33,451 bases of DNA from positions 1 to 33,451 of the forward strand of contig JAEZUY010000023.1 of NCBI GenBank assembly GCA_023420895.1. Direction: 5' to 3'. Below, piece after piece: positions 7,605-15,113 of the stretch. A program made the translations under genes and the position numbers. The stretch comes from Bacillota bacterium (lineage in GTDB: Bacteria; Bacillota; Clostridia; Tissierellales; Gottschalkiaceae). How positions within the stretch are numbered: the stretch's first letter is position 1; each line of letters begins with the position of its first letter. The notes below the pieces were generated by a model. The model had not been told where the DNA came from. It did not search any database and was given only the letters and a program-made list of their open reading frames with translations.

Positions 7605-9065
7605 TTATTTTTCTTCCTCTTCATTTTTTCTTTCAACTTTATCAAGATTTGCTATGACTCCATTTTCAAAGTCTTTCCAGTATTTTTTATCCTCTATGTC
7701 TATTCCGAACACTTCTTTTAAATTCGGCACGATTTCTACTGTGTTAGTTCTGGAGAAGAACTTTCTGTATTTCTCATCAAAACCTTCAGGCTCTTTCTTA
7801 TAAAGCGCATACAGTGTCTTTGCGATGAAGAGACCGTATATATACGTTATATTGTAATAAGGTCTTGTGAGATTATAATAATGGGATTTATTGAGCCAGA
7901 GTCTTTCATCGATTCCGTATATATTCCCATAAGCGTGTTTCATTGCATCTCTCATATATTCATCTAGAGCATTGCATCCTAAATGAATCCAGTGCATATC
8001 CTCAAAAACTCTCTTTTCAAACAGGAATCTTGCATATACGTCTATTGTAAAAAGCGAAAGGTTTATATTATAAAGTTCCTGAGATTTAAGAGCATCAGGT
8101 ATACTTTCATACACTATCTCTTCAAAAAACAGTGCTGAAGACTCCGCTATTGAAAGAGGATAGGAGAAATTGAGTATATCTCCATCAAAGAGAGTAGTCC
8201 CGTGGTATCCGTGTCCAATTTCATGAGCTAAAGACAGAAGAGATTTCGTATTGTTTTCATATCTCAGTTTAAGTCTGAACTCTGAAATACAGGGGATGTT
8301 TATACATAACGGATCGCTAGATTTAGGATCTGAATCTATCCAGCTTTCATTAAATGCTCTGTTGGCTACGGCTTCTGCATCTTTAGAAAATTTTCCTATA
8401 CTTTCAGGAATAAATCTTTTTGCATCTTTGTAGCTGAATCCCTCTTCCTCTGAATAATAAGTATAAATTTTATAGTAATTGCTGTCTTTAAAATATTTTC
8501 TGAATCTAGGAACCAGATTCTCCATAGTCTGTATAAGATTGCTGTAGACTTCATCGGTTATCTGGTATAGGTCGAGAGCCATATCTAAAGCGCTGTCAAA
8601 TCCTTCGGTTTTAGCCAGAATAAAAGTGTTTTTCTTAATGCCTATAAGACATGATGCGCATATATATGGATTGTTCCTATTAGAGTAGTACATATCCCTG
8701 AATATGTCTGAAGAGGGTTTCAGAAGGTTCTTAGCTCTGTTCTGATCTATCTTCAGTATTGAAATTCTGTTATATATAGTTCTAAGCTCATTGAGATACT
8801 GACTCGCTTCGGACTTGTCAGTTCTTTCTATATTTTTAAGATTTGAGAACGTCATAGCTTTATTGAATACAGTGTAGAATTCTCTATATATATCTTCATT
8901 TTCAGTCTTATCAGGGTCTCTTTCAAAGAGTCTCAAGTATTCTCTTATCTTATTCATATCTTCGTTGAAACTGTCGGATCTGAAACTCTTGTACATACTG
9001 TTAAGACTCCACTTATCCTGAATATCTCTTTCTCTTTCACGTTCTCTGTTGTCACGTTTCGCCAT
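7605..9065 (-). CDS. M3-family oligoendopeptidase (PepF-like)
   Basis: 486 residues. The zinc-binding motif is H281-E-I-G-H285 in SLAHEIGHGYHG, and the third ligand is probably E308 in AESSALFFEE, the standard M3 arrangement. These cytosolic metallopeptidases cut short peptides. It is about 100 residues shorter than classical PepF (~600), consistent with a shorter N-terminal region rather than a break, because the frame is intact and the C-terminal catalytic half is complete. The N-terminus has a charged run (RERERERD). On the minus strand the ATG follows GCGAGGAAATTACAAAAGC; the ribosome site is rather distant (about 11-13 bases). Monocistronic, ending at a bidirectional terminator. Confidence 0.9.
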   Translation of the reverse strand: MAKRDNRERERERDIQDKWSLNSMYKSFRSDSFNEDMNKIREYLRLFERDPDKTENEDIYREFYTVFNKAMTFSNLKNIERTDKSEASQYLNELRTIYNRISILKIDQNRAKNLLKPSSDIFRDMYYSNRNNPYICASCLIGIKKNTFILAKTEGFDSALDMALDLYQITDEVYSNLIQTMENLVPRFRKYFKDSNYYKIYTYYSEEEGFSYKDAKRFIPESIGKFSKDAEAVANRAFNESWIDSDPKSSDPLCINIPCISEFRLKLRYENNTKSLLSLAHEIGHGYHGTTLFDGDILNFSYPLSIAESSALFFEEIVYESIPDALKSQELYNINLSLFTIDVYARFLFEKRVFEDMHWIHLGCNALDEYMRDAMKHAYGNIYGIDERLWLNKSHYYNLTRPYYNITYIYGLFIAKTLYALYKKEPEGFDEKYRKFFSRTNTVEIVPNLKEVFGIDIEDKKYWKDFENGVIANLDKVERKNEEEEK

Positions 9066-9346
9066 GCTTTTGTAATTTCCTCGCTTTCTCTTTAAATTCT
9101 CTTCAAAAAAATCATTTCATATCTATTTTTATATATCTGAAATTCATATATTCTCTTCGACTGCATCTTGTTTTATTTACTTAAATTTTACCAGACTGAA
9201 TATTAAATAGCAAACAGACCGAAATGAATCTGAACTTTCTGATATGAGGTGAGTATCAGCATTATAGCTGTATTTTATTAATAAGTTGTTTAGATAGATT
9301 CTTATTAATTAGGGTATTATTATAATACGGCTGGAGGGTGATTAAA

Positions 9347-10249
9347 ATGAATGATATGAACAGTATTATAGAAAATAAAGACAAAGAAGTTGTATTTATA
9401 ATGAATCCGACTTCAGGAAGAGAAGAATCTGATGAATATAAGGAACTGATTGAAAGCACTTTCAGCAGCTTTTTTAATAAAGTCACTATAAGAATGACAG
9501 AATCTGCTGAAGATGCCTGCAGAGACAAGGTGGACTCTGTATTCGCTGTCGGCGGAGACGGAACGGTGAATCTCGTAATAAGCGGTCTTGCTGAAAATGA
9601 GTACATACCGAAACTCGGCATAATCCCTACAGGGACAGTGAATAATCTCGCAAGAATTCTCGATGTGCCTATGAATCCTAAAAGAGCAATAGAGATGTTC
9701 AATCCTGATTATGTTAAAGCAATAGATATAGGGAAGGTTAATGAAAAATATTTTGCCTATTCACTGAGTATAGGCGATGTATCAGAAGTTATACACGATG
9801 TCAGTTCTGAAGAGAAAGCAAAACTCGGAGCTCTGGCATATTTTAAAGAGATAGCAAAAATACTTCCGAATATGAAGCTTCACAATCTCGTTCTCGATAT
9901 AGACGGAAGAAAAATTGAAGAGGAAATCTCAAATATAGCGGTACTCACTACTAACAGATTTTTTAATCTGAGATTTTCAGAATGTGTTTCTAACGGTGAC
10001 GGGAAGCTTTCACTAATGCTCTTTAAAGAAGCAGGACTGTTAGAAGGAATAGAAATGTCGGCTAAAGCTATTGCCGGAAAACTTGAAGAAAGCGATATAG
10101 TAGATCACTACAGAGCTGAAAAATTCACTGTAGAAGGAGATTCGAGCATAGAATATGATATAGACGGAGAAAAAGGAGGATATCTTCCTTTTGAAGTCTC
10201 TATTCTTAAGAATCATATAAATGCCTACTATTATGAAACTCTTCTTTAA
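9347..10249 (+). CDS. Diacylglycerol/lipid kinase family protein (DagK/YegS/BmrU type)
   Basis: 300 residues from ATG 9347, a typical size. The DAGK catalytic domain is shown by VVFIMNPTSGR (phosphate loop), VFAVGGDGTVNLVISGL (GGDGT nucleotide-binding motif) and LGIIPTGTVNNLARIL. The C-terminal half matches the second YegS-like domain (ISNIAVLTTNRFFNLRFS, NGDGKLSLMLF). These enzymes phosphorylate diacylglycerol or a related lipid at the inner face of the membrane, recycling it for phospholipid or lipoteichoic acid turnover. I prefer ATG 9347 over the in-frame GTG 9338 because GGAGGG (9333-9338) lies eight bases before the ATG and overlaps the GTG. A TATAAT at 9321 is close upstream but has no convincing -35. 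Confidence 0.92.
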   Translation: MNDMNSIIENKDKEVVFIMNPTSGREESDEYKELIESTFSSFFNKVTIRMTESAEDACRDKVDSVFAVGGDGTVNLVISGLAENEYIPKLGIIPTGTVNNLARILDVPMNPKRAIEMFNPDYVKAIDIGKVNEKYFAYSLSIGDVSEVIHDVSSEEKAKLGALAYFKEIAKILPNMKLHNLVLDIDGRKIEEEISNIAVLTTNRFFNLRFSECVSNGDGKLSLMLFKEAGLLEGIEMSAKAIAGKLEESDIVDHYRAEKFTVEGDSSIEYDIDGEKGGYLPFEVSILKNHINAYYYETLL

Positions 10250-10277
10250 AAATAGTCTATGATTGTGACCCTAATCA

Positions 10278-10306
10278 AAGACATATCACCATTATATTAC
10301 TATAAT
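10278..10306 (+). promoter_or_regulatory. Promoter AAGACA-17-TATAAT
   Basis: AAGACA at 10278-10283 and TATAAT at 10301-10306 with 17-base spacing. It should drive the acidic protein gene from about 10312. The same -35 variant recurs at 20243 (+) and 18787 (-). Confidence 0.55.
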
Positions 10307-10398
10307 ATGGAATAACTGTTAACTGTTTTTCATCTTTAAAACGATAGACAGTTTTGGAAATAGAGAAATTATGAATACTGTGAAGAGGAGTGTGTGAA

Positions 10399-10818
10399 TT
10401 GTTTGTAGTTGAAGATATTTATGATATATATGAAATGTTAGATGATAAGAAGGAAACTCTTTATTATAAATTAGAAAAAGAGAATGACATGGAGACTGTA
10501 AACGAATACGAGAGTCTCATTGAATCTATATTTGGAGACACTGTTGAAATAGACAGATATCAGTACAGAATTGCAAGAAATAAGAGACACGGAAGCTTTC
10601 TTGAACTTATAGTGTTCCTTGGAAGAGATATAGAAAGGGAATACCACTATATACTGTTCATAGAACTTAAAGTGGACAATCTTGAAGATTATGATGATTT
10701 TGACGAACTTCAGAAAATGCTTGATGAAAAGAGAGATGACGGAACGCTTGGAGATCTTAAAGTCAGACTTCAGGACGGATACTGTGATGAAATGCTTCTA
10801 GAAGATTTAGAAGACTAA
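10399..10818 (+). CDS. Hypothetical acidic protein
   Basis: 139 residues from TTG 10399, chosen because GAGGAG (10385-10390) lies eight bases upstream; the alternative GTG 10390 overlaps that site. I do not recognise the family. The protein is strongly acidic at both ends (VVEDIYDIYEMLDDKKE and YCDEMLLEDLED) with a central basic patch (IARNKRHGSF) and alternating hydrophobic segments (LELIVFLGRD, HYILFIELKV) that look like beta strands. There is no signal peptide or membrane helix, so it is probably cytosolic. It sits between a lipid kinase and an SLH gene with its own promoter and terminator. Confidence 0.75.
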   Translation: MFVVEDIYDIYEMLDDKKETLYYKLEKENDMETVNEYESLIESIFGDTVEIDRYQYRIARNKRHGSFLELIVFLGRDIEREYHYILFIELKVDNLEDYDDFDELQKMLDEKRDDGTLGDLKVRLQDGYCDEMLLEDLED

Positions 10819-10894
10819 AATAAATGCATATATACGAATTAATAACAGCCCATATGCTTTACTAAACTTAATATATTAGATTAATCTCAGATTT

Positions 10895-10920
10895 AAGACT
10901 CGGATATCCGGGTCTTTTTT
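10895..10920 (+). terminator. Intrinsic terminator
   Basis: A 9-bp stem with one U-G pair (10895-10903 with 10908-10916), loop ATAT, then six T. Confidence 0.88.
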
Positions 10921-11074
10921 ATTCTCTTCATTAAATATTTATTCCAGTAAAAATATTATACGTCAGCTAAAATTTCATATTTTATATGTACAGTATCAAG
11001 ACTGAACTTGGTATAAAAATGTAATATATATACTTTAATATTTTAGAAAATAGAATATTAAAGTCAAGTTTTCT

Positions 11075-11103
11075 TTGACATACACATAGCTATAATATAT
11101 AAT
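11075..11103 (+). promoter_or_regulatory. Consensus sigma-A promoter of an SLH gene
   Basis: A perfect TTGACA (11075-11080), 17-base spacer and perfect TATAAT (11098-11103). Predicts a strong start near 11110 and a ~64-base leader, suggesting high expression of the SLH protein. Confidence 0.85.
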
Positions 11104-11173
11104 ATCATTAATAATTGAAATCATTAATCATATCAATTTATTGCATTTCTATTATTCTTTAAGGAGGGAATTT

Positions 11174-12079
11174 ATGAAATTAAAAAAAGCTGTTTTACTA
11201 GGAATTGTTTCCATTATGACCACGTCATCATTGCCTGCAGTTTCTAATGCATCCAGCTATTCAGATGTTCCCGGCCATTGGGCTGAGCCGTATATAACTG
11301 ATATGGAAAACGCAGGAGTAATTAATCAGTTTAGCGGCGGAACTCTCAATCCGGATAAACCCATGACTAGAGAAGAATGTGCTGTTTTAATAAGCGATTT
11401 TTCCGAGAAATATTATAACTATAAGCCTGACTATTCTGGAAACTACAGAGTATTCAGAGACTTGAACGATGGAGAAAACGCTGATAAAATCAATGCTTTA
11501 GGAAGAATATATTTTACTTCTCTAATGGCCGGAAGTATCGATGACATTTCAAGAACTTGTTATATAGTCCAGGGCTATCCTGAACCGGGTGCAGGTTCAA
11601 CTGATAAAAGATTTGACCCGAATGCTCCAGTTACAAGAGCTGAGTTTTCAAAAATGTTCTACAATGCTATAGACTGTTTCGGTTATAATTCTACCGGAAA
11701 TTATAGAAGAATTCCTTCTGATGCAAATCTTCACTGGGCAAGTATGTATATATCAGGGCTTTATGAGTTCGGGATACTGAACGGATATAATACTTATCAG
11801 GGAGACTATTATTTCCAGAGCTGGGAATACGATTATGAAAGAAACGCATTCACCGGACAGATTCAGACCGAAGGATATAGTTTCGGCTCGTTTGTCGAAT
11901 TCAAGCCTGATAACTACGTTACAAGAGCTGAAGCCATAAAAATGGTCTCTGAAGGAAGAGGCAGAAATTACATTGGAAATAATTCTGACTACGGAACTAG
12001 AATGAATGCGTTAGGACAGAGAGACAGCAGTCTCTATCATCTGCACATGAGTGACGGTTCTGTCAGAAATGTTAACTAA
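11174..12079 (+). CDS. Small secreted SLH-domain protein
   Basis: 301 residues from ATG 11174, which has AAGGAGG six bases upstream; the ORF could open at 11141 but that lies before the ribosome site. Signal peptide to about residue 26 (cleavage near SNA-SS). Then come three SLH repeats: SYSDVPGHWAEPYITDM..., a second ending FDPNAPVTRAEFSK, and a third starting DANLHWASMYISG and ending FKPDNYVTRAEAIKMV. The second and third repeats contain insertions. About 30 residues follow with no recognisable domain. Probably a wall-anchored surface protein bound through its SLH repeats to secondary cell-wall polymer. It is alone in its operon with a very strong promoter. Confidence 0.88.
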   Translation: MKLKKAVLLGIVSIMTTSSLPAVSNASSYSDVPGHWAEPYITDMENAGVINQFSGGTLNPDKPMTREECAVLISDFSEKYYNYKPDYSGNYRVFRDLNDGENADKINALGRIYFTSLMAGSIDDISRTCYIVQGYPEPGAGSTDKRFDPNAPVTRAEFSKMFYNAIDCFGYNSTGNYRRIPSDANLHWASMYISGLYEFGILNGYNTYQGDYYFQSWEYDYERNAFTGQIQTEGYSFGSFVEFKPDNYVTRAEAIKMVSEGRGRNYIGNNSDYGTRMNALGQRDSSLYHLHMSDGSVRNVN

Positions 12080-12138
12080 GATTATAAATAAGATTATAGA
12101 ATAGGTTATTAAGATTATTGTTTTTAAGATTATTGTTT
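12077..12138 (+). repeat. Four TAAGATTAT copies after the SLH stop codon
   Basis: TAAGATTAT occurs at 12077, 12089, 12110 and 12125; the last two are part of an exact 15-bp tandem duplication, TTAAGATTATTGTTT (12109-12123 and 12124-12138). The first copy includes the TAA stop codon. The same word is inside the 24-bp repeats near the other SLH genes. Confidence 0.75.
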
Positions 12139-12193
12139 TAAAGAAATTTGAATAATGAAGCTTCATAAGATTTAAAATATGGAATTACTGTTG

Positions 12194-12228
12194 AAAAGGA
12201 TCTGAAGAGAAATCTTGGGTCCTTTTTT
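12194..12228 (+). terminator. Intrinsic terminator of the SLH gene
   Basis: AAAAGGATC pairs with GGTCCTTTT around an inner AAGA-GAAA-TCTT hairpin, followed by TT. Confidence 0.8.
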
Positions 12229-12254
12229 ATTTTCATTTATTTTCATTTTTTATT

Positions 12255-12302
12255 TTTTAAAGTTCCTTTAAAATAAAATATGAAAAATATATATGCTATA
12301 AT
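12255..12302 (+). promoter_or_regulatory. Extended -10 promoter with adjacent palindrome
   Basis: TGCTATAAT (12294-12302) is an extended -10 element without a clear -35. An 8-bp perfect inverted repeat, TTTTAAAG-TTC-CTTTAAAA (12255-12273), ends where the -35 box would be and could be an operator. Confidence 0.5.
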
Positions 12303-12334
12303 TATAGGCAGTAAAAGAAAGGAATGGACTATAT

Positions 12335-12865
12335 ATGGCTTTAACTAAACTGAAAGAAATAAAAGAGAAATATAATAAGCCTTTTAGATTAATGGACTCT
12401 AATCAAAAAAGGGAACTTGAAAAAGATTTGGACAGTCTGTCTTATGTAAAAGTCAGAGATATTGAGCCTGAACTTATATATTACTGGCTTAATGAAATTA
12501 AAGAACTGAAACTCAATAAATTCTATATGAAGAAAGTCATCGAACATATGCAGGGAGCTAATTTCTATCTTTTAAGAGCGGCTATACTGGATAAAGCGCA
12601 GTACAGAAGCTATAGATTTGTTATAAGAGATCCGGAAGAGTCAACTTCGGCTTATTTAAAAAGGTCTGATGTGAAAGCGGGGAATATTCCTGAATATATA
12701 TTTGATGCAGTAGTTGACGGCTATCTTACAGATTTAAGCTGGGAGACGAGAGAGAAGATAAAGGAAGGGAAGAGATTTAAAAATAAAACTCTGAGCAGAA
12801 TTATAAAAGAAGTATTAGAAGAGACAGGAGAAGAGACCGAAAGATATATCGGCGAAGGTCTCTAA
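12335..12865 (+). CDS. Hypothetical helical protein
   Basis: 176 residues; the family is not recognised. It is mostly charged and predicted helical (TKLKEIKEKYNKPFRLMD, LEKDLDSLSYVKVRDI, IIKEVLEETGEETERYIGEG), with a central stretch YSFRY-like RSYRFVIRDPEESTSAYLKR. No signal peptide, no membrane segment and no catalytic motif that I can name. The ATG follows AAAGGA at a slightly long 11-base spacing. It lies just before the recombinase module and on the opposite strand to it; nothing links them functionally. Confidence 0.7.
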   Translation: MALTKLKEIKEKYNKPFRLMDSNQKRELEKDLDSLSYVKVRDIEPELIYYWLNEIKELKLNKFYMKKVIEHMQGANFYLLRAAILDKAQYRSYRFVIRDPEESTSAYLKRSDVKAGNIPEYIFDAVVDGYLTDLSWETREKIKEGKRFKNKTLSRIIKEVLEETGEETERYIGEGL

Positions 12866-13020
12866 TAAAAAATAAGAGTCAATACTGAAGAGAAAATATA
12901 AACTGCCTAAAATATAATAAAGTAATTTTAAAATATAAAAAATATAAATTTAAGAGAGTCTTAAACTGAAGAGATAAAAAATAAAAATTCAAATCATAAA
13001 AAAATACATTTTTTAGTTTA

Positions 13021-13035
13021 CATAATAATATTATG
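13021..13035. repeat. Left dif-like 15-bp site of the recombinase/HicAB module
   Basis: CATAATAATATTATG, a palindrome with asymmetric centre AAT. Its exact reverse complement is at 15114-15128. On the minus strand it continues into TTATGTAAACT, which as I recall it is the same as the XerD-side arm of the Bacillus subtilis dif site. CATAA and TTATG flank a 5-bp centre (6 bp in canonical dif). Similarity to the partner extends inward to an AAAGCG at 13044-13049. Confidence 0.6.
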
Positions 13036-13052
13036 TCAAAAATAAAGCGATT

Positions 13053-13086
13053 AAAAAGGCTAATAATATATTATTAATTATTAGCC
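13053..13086 (-). terminator. Terminator overlapping the recombinase stop codon
   Basis: GGCTAATAAT (minus strand 13086-13077) pairs with ATTATTAGCC (13067-13058), followed on the minus strand by TTTTTAA. The stem includes the last codons and TAA of the recombinase gene. Confidence 0.85.
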
Positions 13087-14033
13087 AGGGGATTCTTCCT
13101 AACAGCGTCACGAAGTCTGTCATCATCAACGTGAGTGTAAATCTGTGTAGTAGACACGTTTTCATGCCCTAAAATTTGCTGAAGTGCACGAATATCTACA
13201 TCTCCGTATTTATACATCAAAGTAGCCGCTGTATGTCTAAGTTTGTGAACGGAATATTTCTCCGGATCAAGTCCCGAGAGTTTTATATATTTCTTTATCA
13301 TATGCTGAACAGCTCTTTCGCCAAGACGATTTCTTTTTCTTGAAACAAACAGAGCCTTTGGTTCTTTTAATTTCTCGCTGGGTCTCACTTTCAAATAATC
13401 TTCTATAGCTTCTACGCATGCACAGTTTAAATATATGGTTCTTTCTTTATTTCCTTTACCTACAACAGTCAGGATATCACCTCTAATCTTATCGATATCT
13501 ATTCCTACAAGCTCCGAAAGTCTCAATCCGCAGTTTAAAAAAAGAGTTAGTATGGCGTAATCTCTTTCTGTATTCTTTCCGCCGGACTCTTTAACAGTGT
13601 CCAGGAGTCTTTCTGCTTCGGGAAGAGAAAGATAGACAGGCTGTCTGCTGCTGATTTTAGGAGACTCAAGGAGAGTCGCCGGATTGTCGTCTATAATCTT
13701 TCTTATACTGTGAAGATATTTGAAAAAAGATTTTATAGAAGCAACCTTTCTAGCTTTAGCCGCACTGTTATTATCTCTTTCTCTGTCTACATATGAGATG
13801 TAGGCGTGGAGATCTTCAATTCTGATTCTCTTCATAAGCTCTTCATCTATATCTCTTATTTCTATTTCATCAAAAGGCTCGCTGGAAGGGACGAGTCGGA
13901 ATCTTATCTTCAGGAATTTAAAAAAGGTCCTTAAATCATAATAATATTCTTTAGTCGTATTCGGGGATTTTCCTCTTATAGTTTCTATGTAGTTTAAGAA
14001 GTCCTCGAGTATAATCGGTATATCATCGTACAC
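13074..14033 (-). CDS. Tyrosine recombinase (XerC/XerD-like integrase)
   Basis: 319 residues with a complete active site: R171 in NCGLRLSELVG, K193/K196 in VVGKGNKERTI, H263-x-x-R266 in SVHKLRHTAA, H290 in ILGHENVSTTQ, and nucleophile Y299 in QIYTHV. The N-terminal SAM-like DNA-binding domain covers about residues 5-115 (LNYIETIRGKSPNTTKEYYYDLRTF split). These enzymes cut and rejoin DNA at two short sites through a phosphotyrosine link. The start is GTG with GAGGTGA six bases upstream. It is next to hicAB on the same strand and lies between inverted dif-like sites. It could also be the cell's housekeeping Xer protein; the flanking sites favour a module role but do not prove it. Confidence 0.93.
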   Translation of the reverse strand: MYDDIPIILEDFLNYIETIRGKSPNTTKEYYYDLRTFFKFLKIRFRLVPSSEPFDEIEIRDIDEELMKRIRIEDLHAYISYVDRERDNNSAAKARKVASIKSFFKYLHSIRKIIDDNPATLLESPKISSRQPVYLSLPEAERLLDTVKESGGKNTERDYAILTLFLNCGLRLSELVGIDIDKIRGDILTVVGKGNKERTIYLNCACVEAIEDYLKVRPSEKLKEPKALFVSRKRNRLGERAVQHMIKKYIKLSGLDPEKYSVHKLRHTAATLMYKYGDVDIRALQQILGHENVSTTQIYTHVDDDRLRDAVRKNPLANN

Positions 14034-14052
14034 AAAATCACCTCTGATTTAT

Positions 14053-14081
14053 ATTATATCTGAGTTTTTGCTCTCTTTCAA
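14053..14081 (-). promoter_or_regulatory. Promoter of the recombinase gene
   Basis: Minus strand TTGAAA (14081-14076), 17-base spacer, TATAAT (14058-14053). It starts transcription about 15 bases before the GTG start's leader. Confidence 0.75.
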
Positions 14082-14084
14082 TGT

Positions 14085-14116
14085 GAATGTCGCAAAATAT
14101 AGATTTTGCGACATTC
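14085..14116. repeat. 14-bp perfect inverted repeat upstream of the recombinase promoter
   Basis: GAATGTCGCAAAAT (14085-14098) and ATTTTGCGACATTC (14103-14116) separated by ATAG. It begins 3 bp upstream of the recombinase -35 box. There is no T-tract, so not an intrinsic terminator. Candidate operator or recombinase core site. Confidence 0.7.
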
Positions 14117-14118
14117 GT

Positions 14119-14223
14119 TTAACCTCTTTTATTATTTCTATAGACCTTGTAACCCTCGATTTTAAGCCATCTCAAGGCTATATTCCAGTTTTTCCAGTTT
14201 TTCGGCACTGCCGCGAATTTCAC
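14119..14223 (-). CDS. Possible 34-residue ORF or gene remnant
   Basis: GTG 14223 to TAA 14119 would encode a small basic Trp-rich peptide (KFAAVPKNWKNWNIALRW then LKIEGYKVYRNNKRG). The composition looks protein-like rather than random AT-rich noise, but the ribosome site (GAGAAA) is weak and no family is recognised. It lies between hicB and the recombinase on the same strand, ending right before the 14-bp inverted repeat, and may be a fragment of a lost gene. Confidence 0.25.
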   Translation of the reverse strand: MKFAAVPKNWKNWNIALRWLKIEGYKVYRNNKRG

Positions 14224-14322
14224 TTTCTCAATTAGACCCAATTAGATTTTATCACTTCTCATTTCATCGATAACTTTAATTCATTCGAGATACTATCTTC
14301 AAAAAGTTAAATCATATAAAAA

Positions 14323-14358
14323 AAGATATAAAAAAAGAACCGTTCTCTAACGGCTCTT
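14323..14358 (-). terminator. Terminator of hicAB
   Basis: Minus strand AGAGCCGTT (14357-14349) pairs with AACGGTTCT (14344-14336), loop AGAG, followed by a run of T. Confidence 0.88.
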
Positions 14359-14394
14359 CAATTTATTTTTTAACTGTATTTTAAAACCAAAATC

Positions 14395-14688
14395 TTATCT
14401 GTTTTCTGACTGATTTCTATACGCATCAAAATCTACATCTACAGCAGTCTTTATATCGCCATATTCAATCTCGAACTCCGATGAATAAGGTTCAGGCAGC
14501 TCAAGACCTTTTTCTATATAGCAAAGACCTGTAGAAGTTATGGCATCTGCAGCCATAACCAAAGCGTCGTCAAAATTTTCACCTTGAGTGTTCATATCAA
14601 AATCAGGTATATAGATATTGTATCCGCTCTCATCTTCAGGGATTAATATTATCGGATAACTTATTTTTCCAATATATTTCATTTCCAT
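14395..14688 (-). CDS. hicB: HicB-family antitoxin
   Basis: 97 residues from ATG 14688, which follows AGGAGG by six bases; the longer ORF from 14712 would start before the ribosome site. The HicB core is clear: MKYIGKISYPIILIPEDES, GYNIYIPDFDMNTQGENFDDA, LVMAADAITSTGLCYIEKG. HicB binds and blocks the HicA RNase and usually represses the operon. The chain ends at VDVDFDAYRNQSENR, where longer HicB proteins go on into a ribbon-helix-helix or HTH DNA-binding domain. No such domain is seen here or in the next frame after the stop, so autoregulation may rely on something else. It sits 64 bases downstream of hicA in the same operon. Confidence 0.85.
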   Translation of the reverse strand: MEMKYIGKISYPIILIPEDESGYNIYIPDFDMNTQGENFDDALVMAADAITSTGLCYIEKGLELPEPYSSEFEIEYGDIKTAVDVDFDAYRNQSENR

Positions 14689-14752
14689 TTTCAGCCTCCT
14701 AAATTTGGGCACAAGGATTCTACCGAAAAGAATTCGCCTTAAAGATTAAGGC

Positions 14753-14926
14753 TTATAGCCCTAATCTTCTTATTATAGCTTTTGCAGTCCCTTTCTTTAT
14801 CACTGTGTGTCTTGGAATCGGCTGAGGTCTTACGCCGTCCTTGTAATAAATGTCGTGACTTCCGCCAGCTCTAATTAGTCTAAATCCGTTTTCCTCCAAA
14901 AGCTTAATGAGATCTCTTCTTTTCAA
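14753..14926 (-). CDS. hicA: HicA-family mRNA interferase toxin
   Basis: 57 residues, the normal HicA length, from TTG 14926 to TAA 14753. The double-stranded-RNA-binding-like fold is recognisable: MKRRDLIKLLEENGFRLIRA, then the conserved GGSHDIYYKDG with the catalytic His, then PIPRHTVIKKGTAKAIIRRLGL split as PIPRH and KGTAKAIIRRLGL. HicA cuts mRNA in the cytosol when free of HicB. The TTG start is supported by GGGGGA seven bases upstream and by alignment to the family N-terminus. It is the first gene of the operon and comes before hicB, the usual order. Confidence 0.88.
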   Translation of the reverse strand: MKRRDLIKLLEENGFRLIRAGGSHDIYYKDGVRPQPIPRHTVIKKGTAKAIIRRLGL

Positions 14927-14947
14927 TAGAATCCCCCTTTTCTTTTT

Positions 14948-14995
14948 TTAGAATCAAGTTCTAATATTATAACACAGCCAGTTCAATTTAGTCAA
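14948..14995 (-). promoter_or_regulatory. hicAB promoter with operator-like inverted repeat
   Basis: Minus strand TTGACT (14995-14990), 18-base spacer, TATAAT (14971-14966). Immediately downstream TTAGAA-TCAAG-TTCTAA (14948-14964) is a 6-bp perfect inverted repeat covering the probable start point, well placed for repression by the toxin-antitoxin complex. Confidence 0.72.
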
Positions 14996-15113
14996 CATTT
15001 TTTAAGTTTATTTAAAATATATTTTAACTCATTTCTATTATATATAATAATATAAAGTTCTATACCGTAATGCGAATCCACTTTTAATTCCCTCTTCACG
15101 CTTTCTTTATTTA

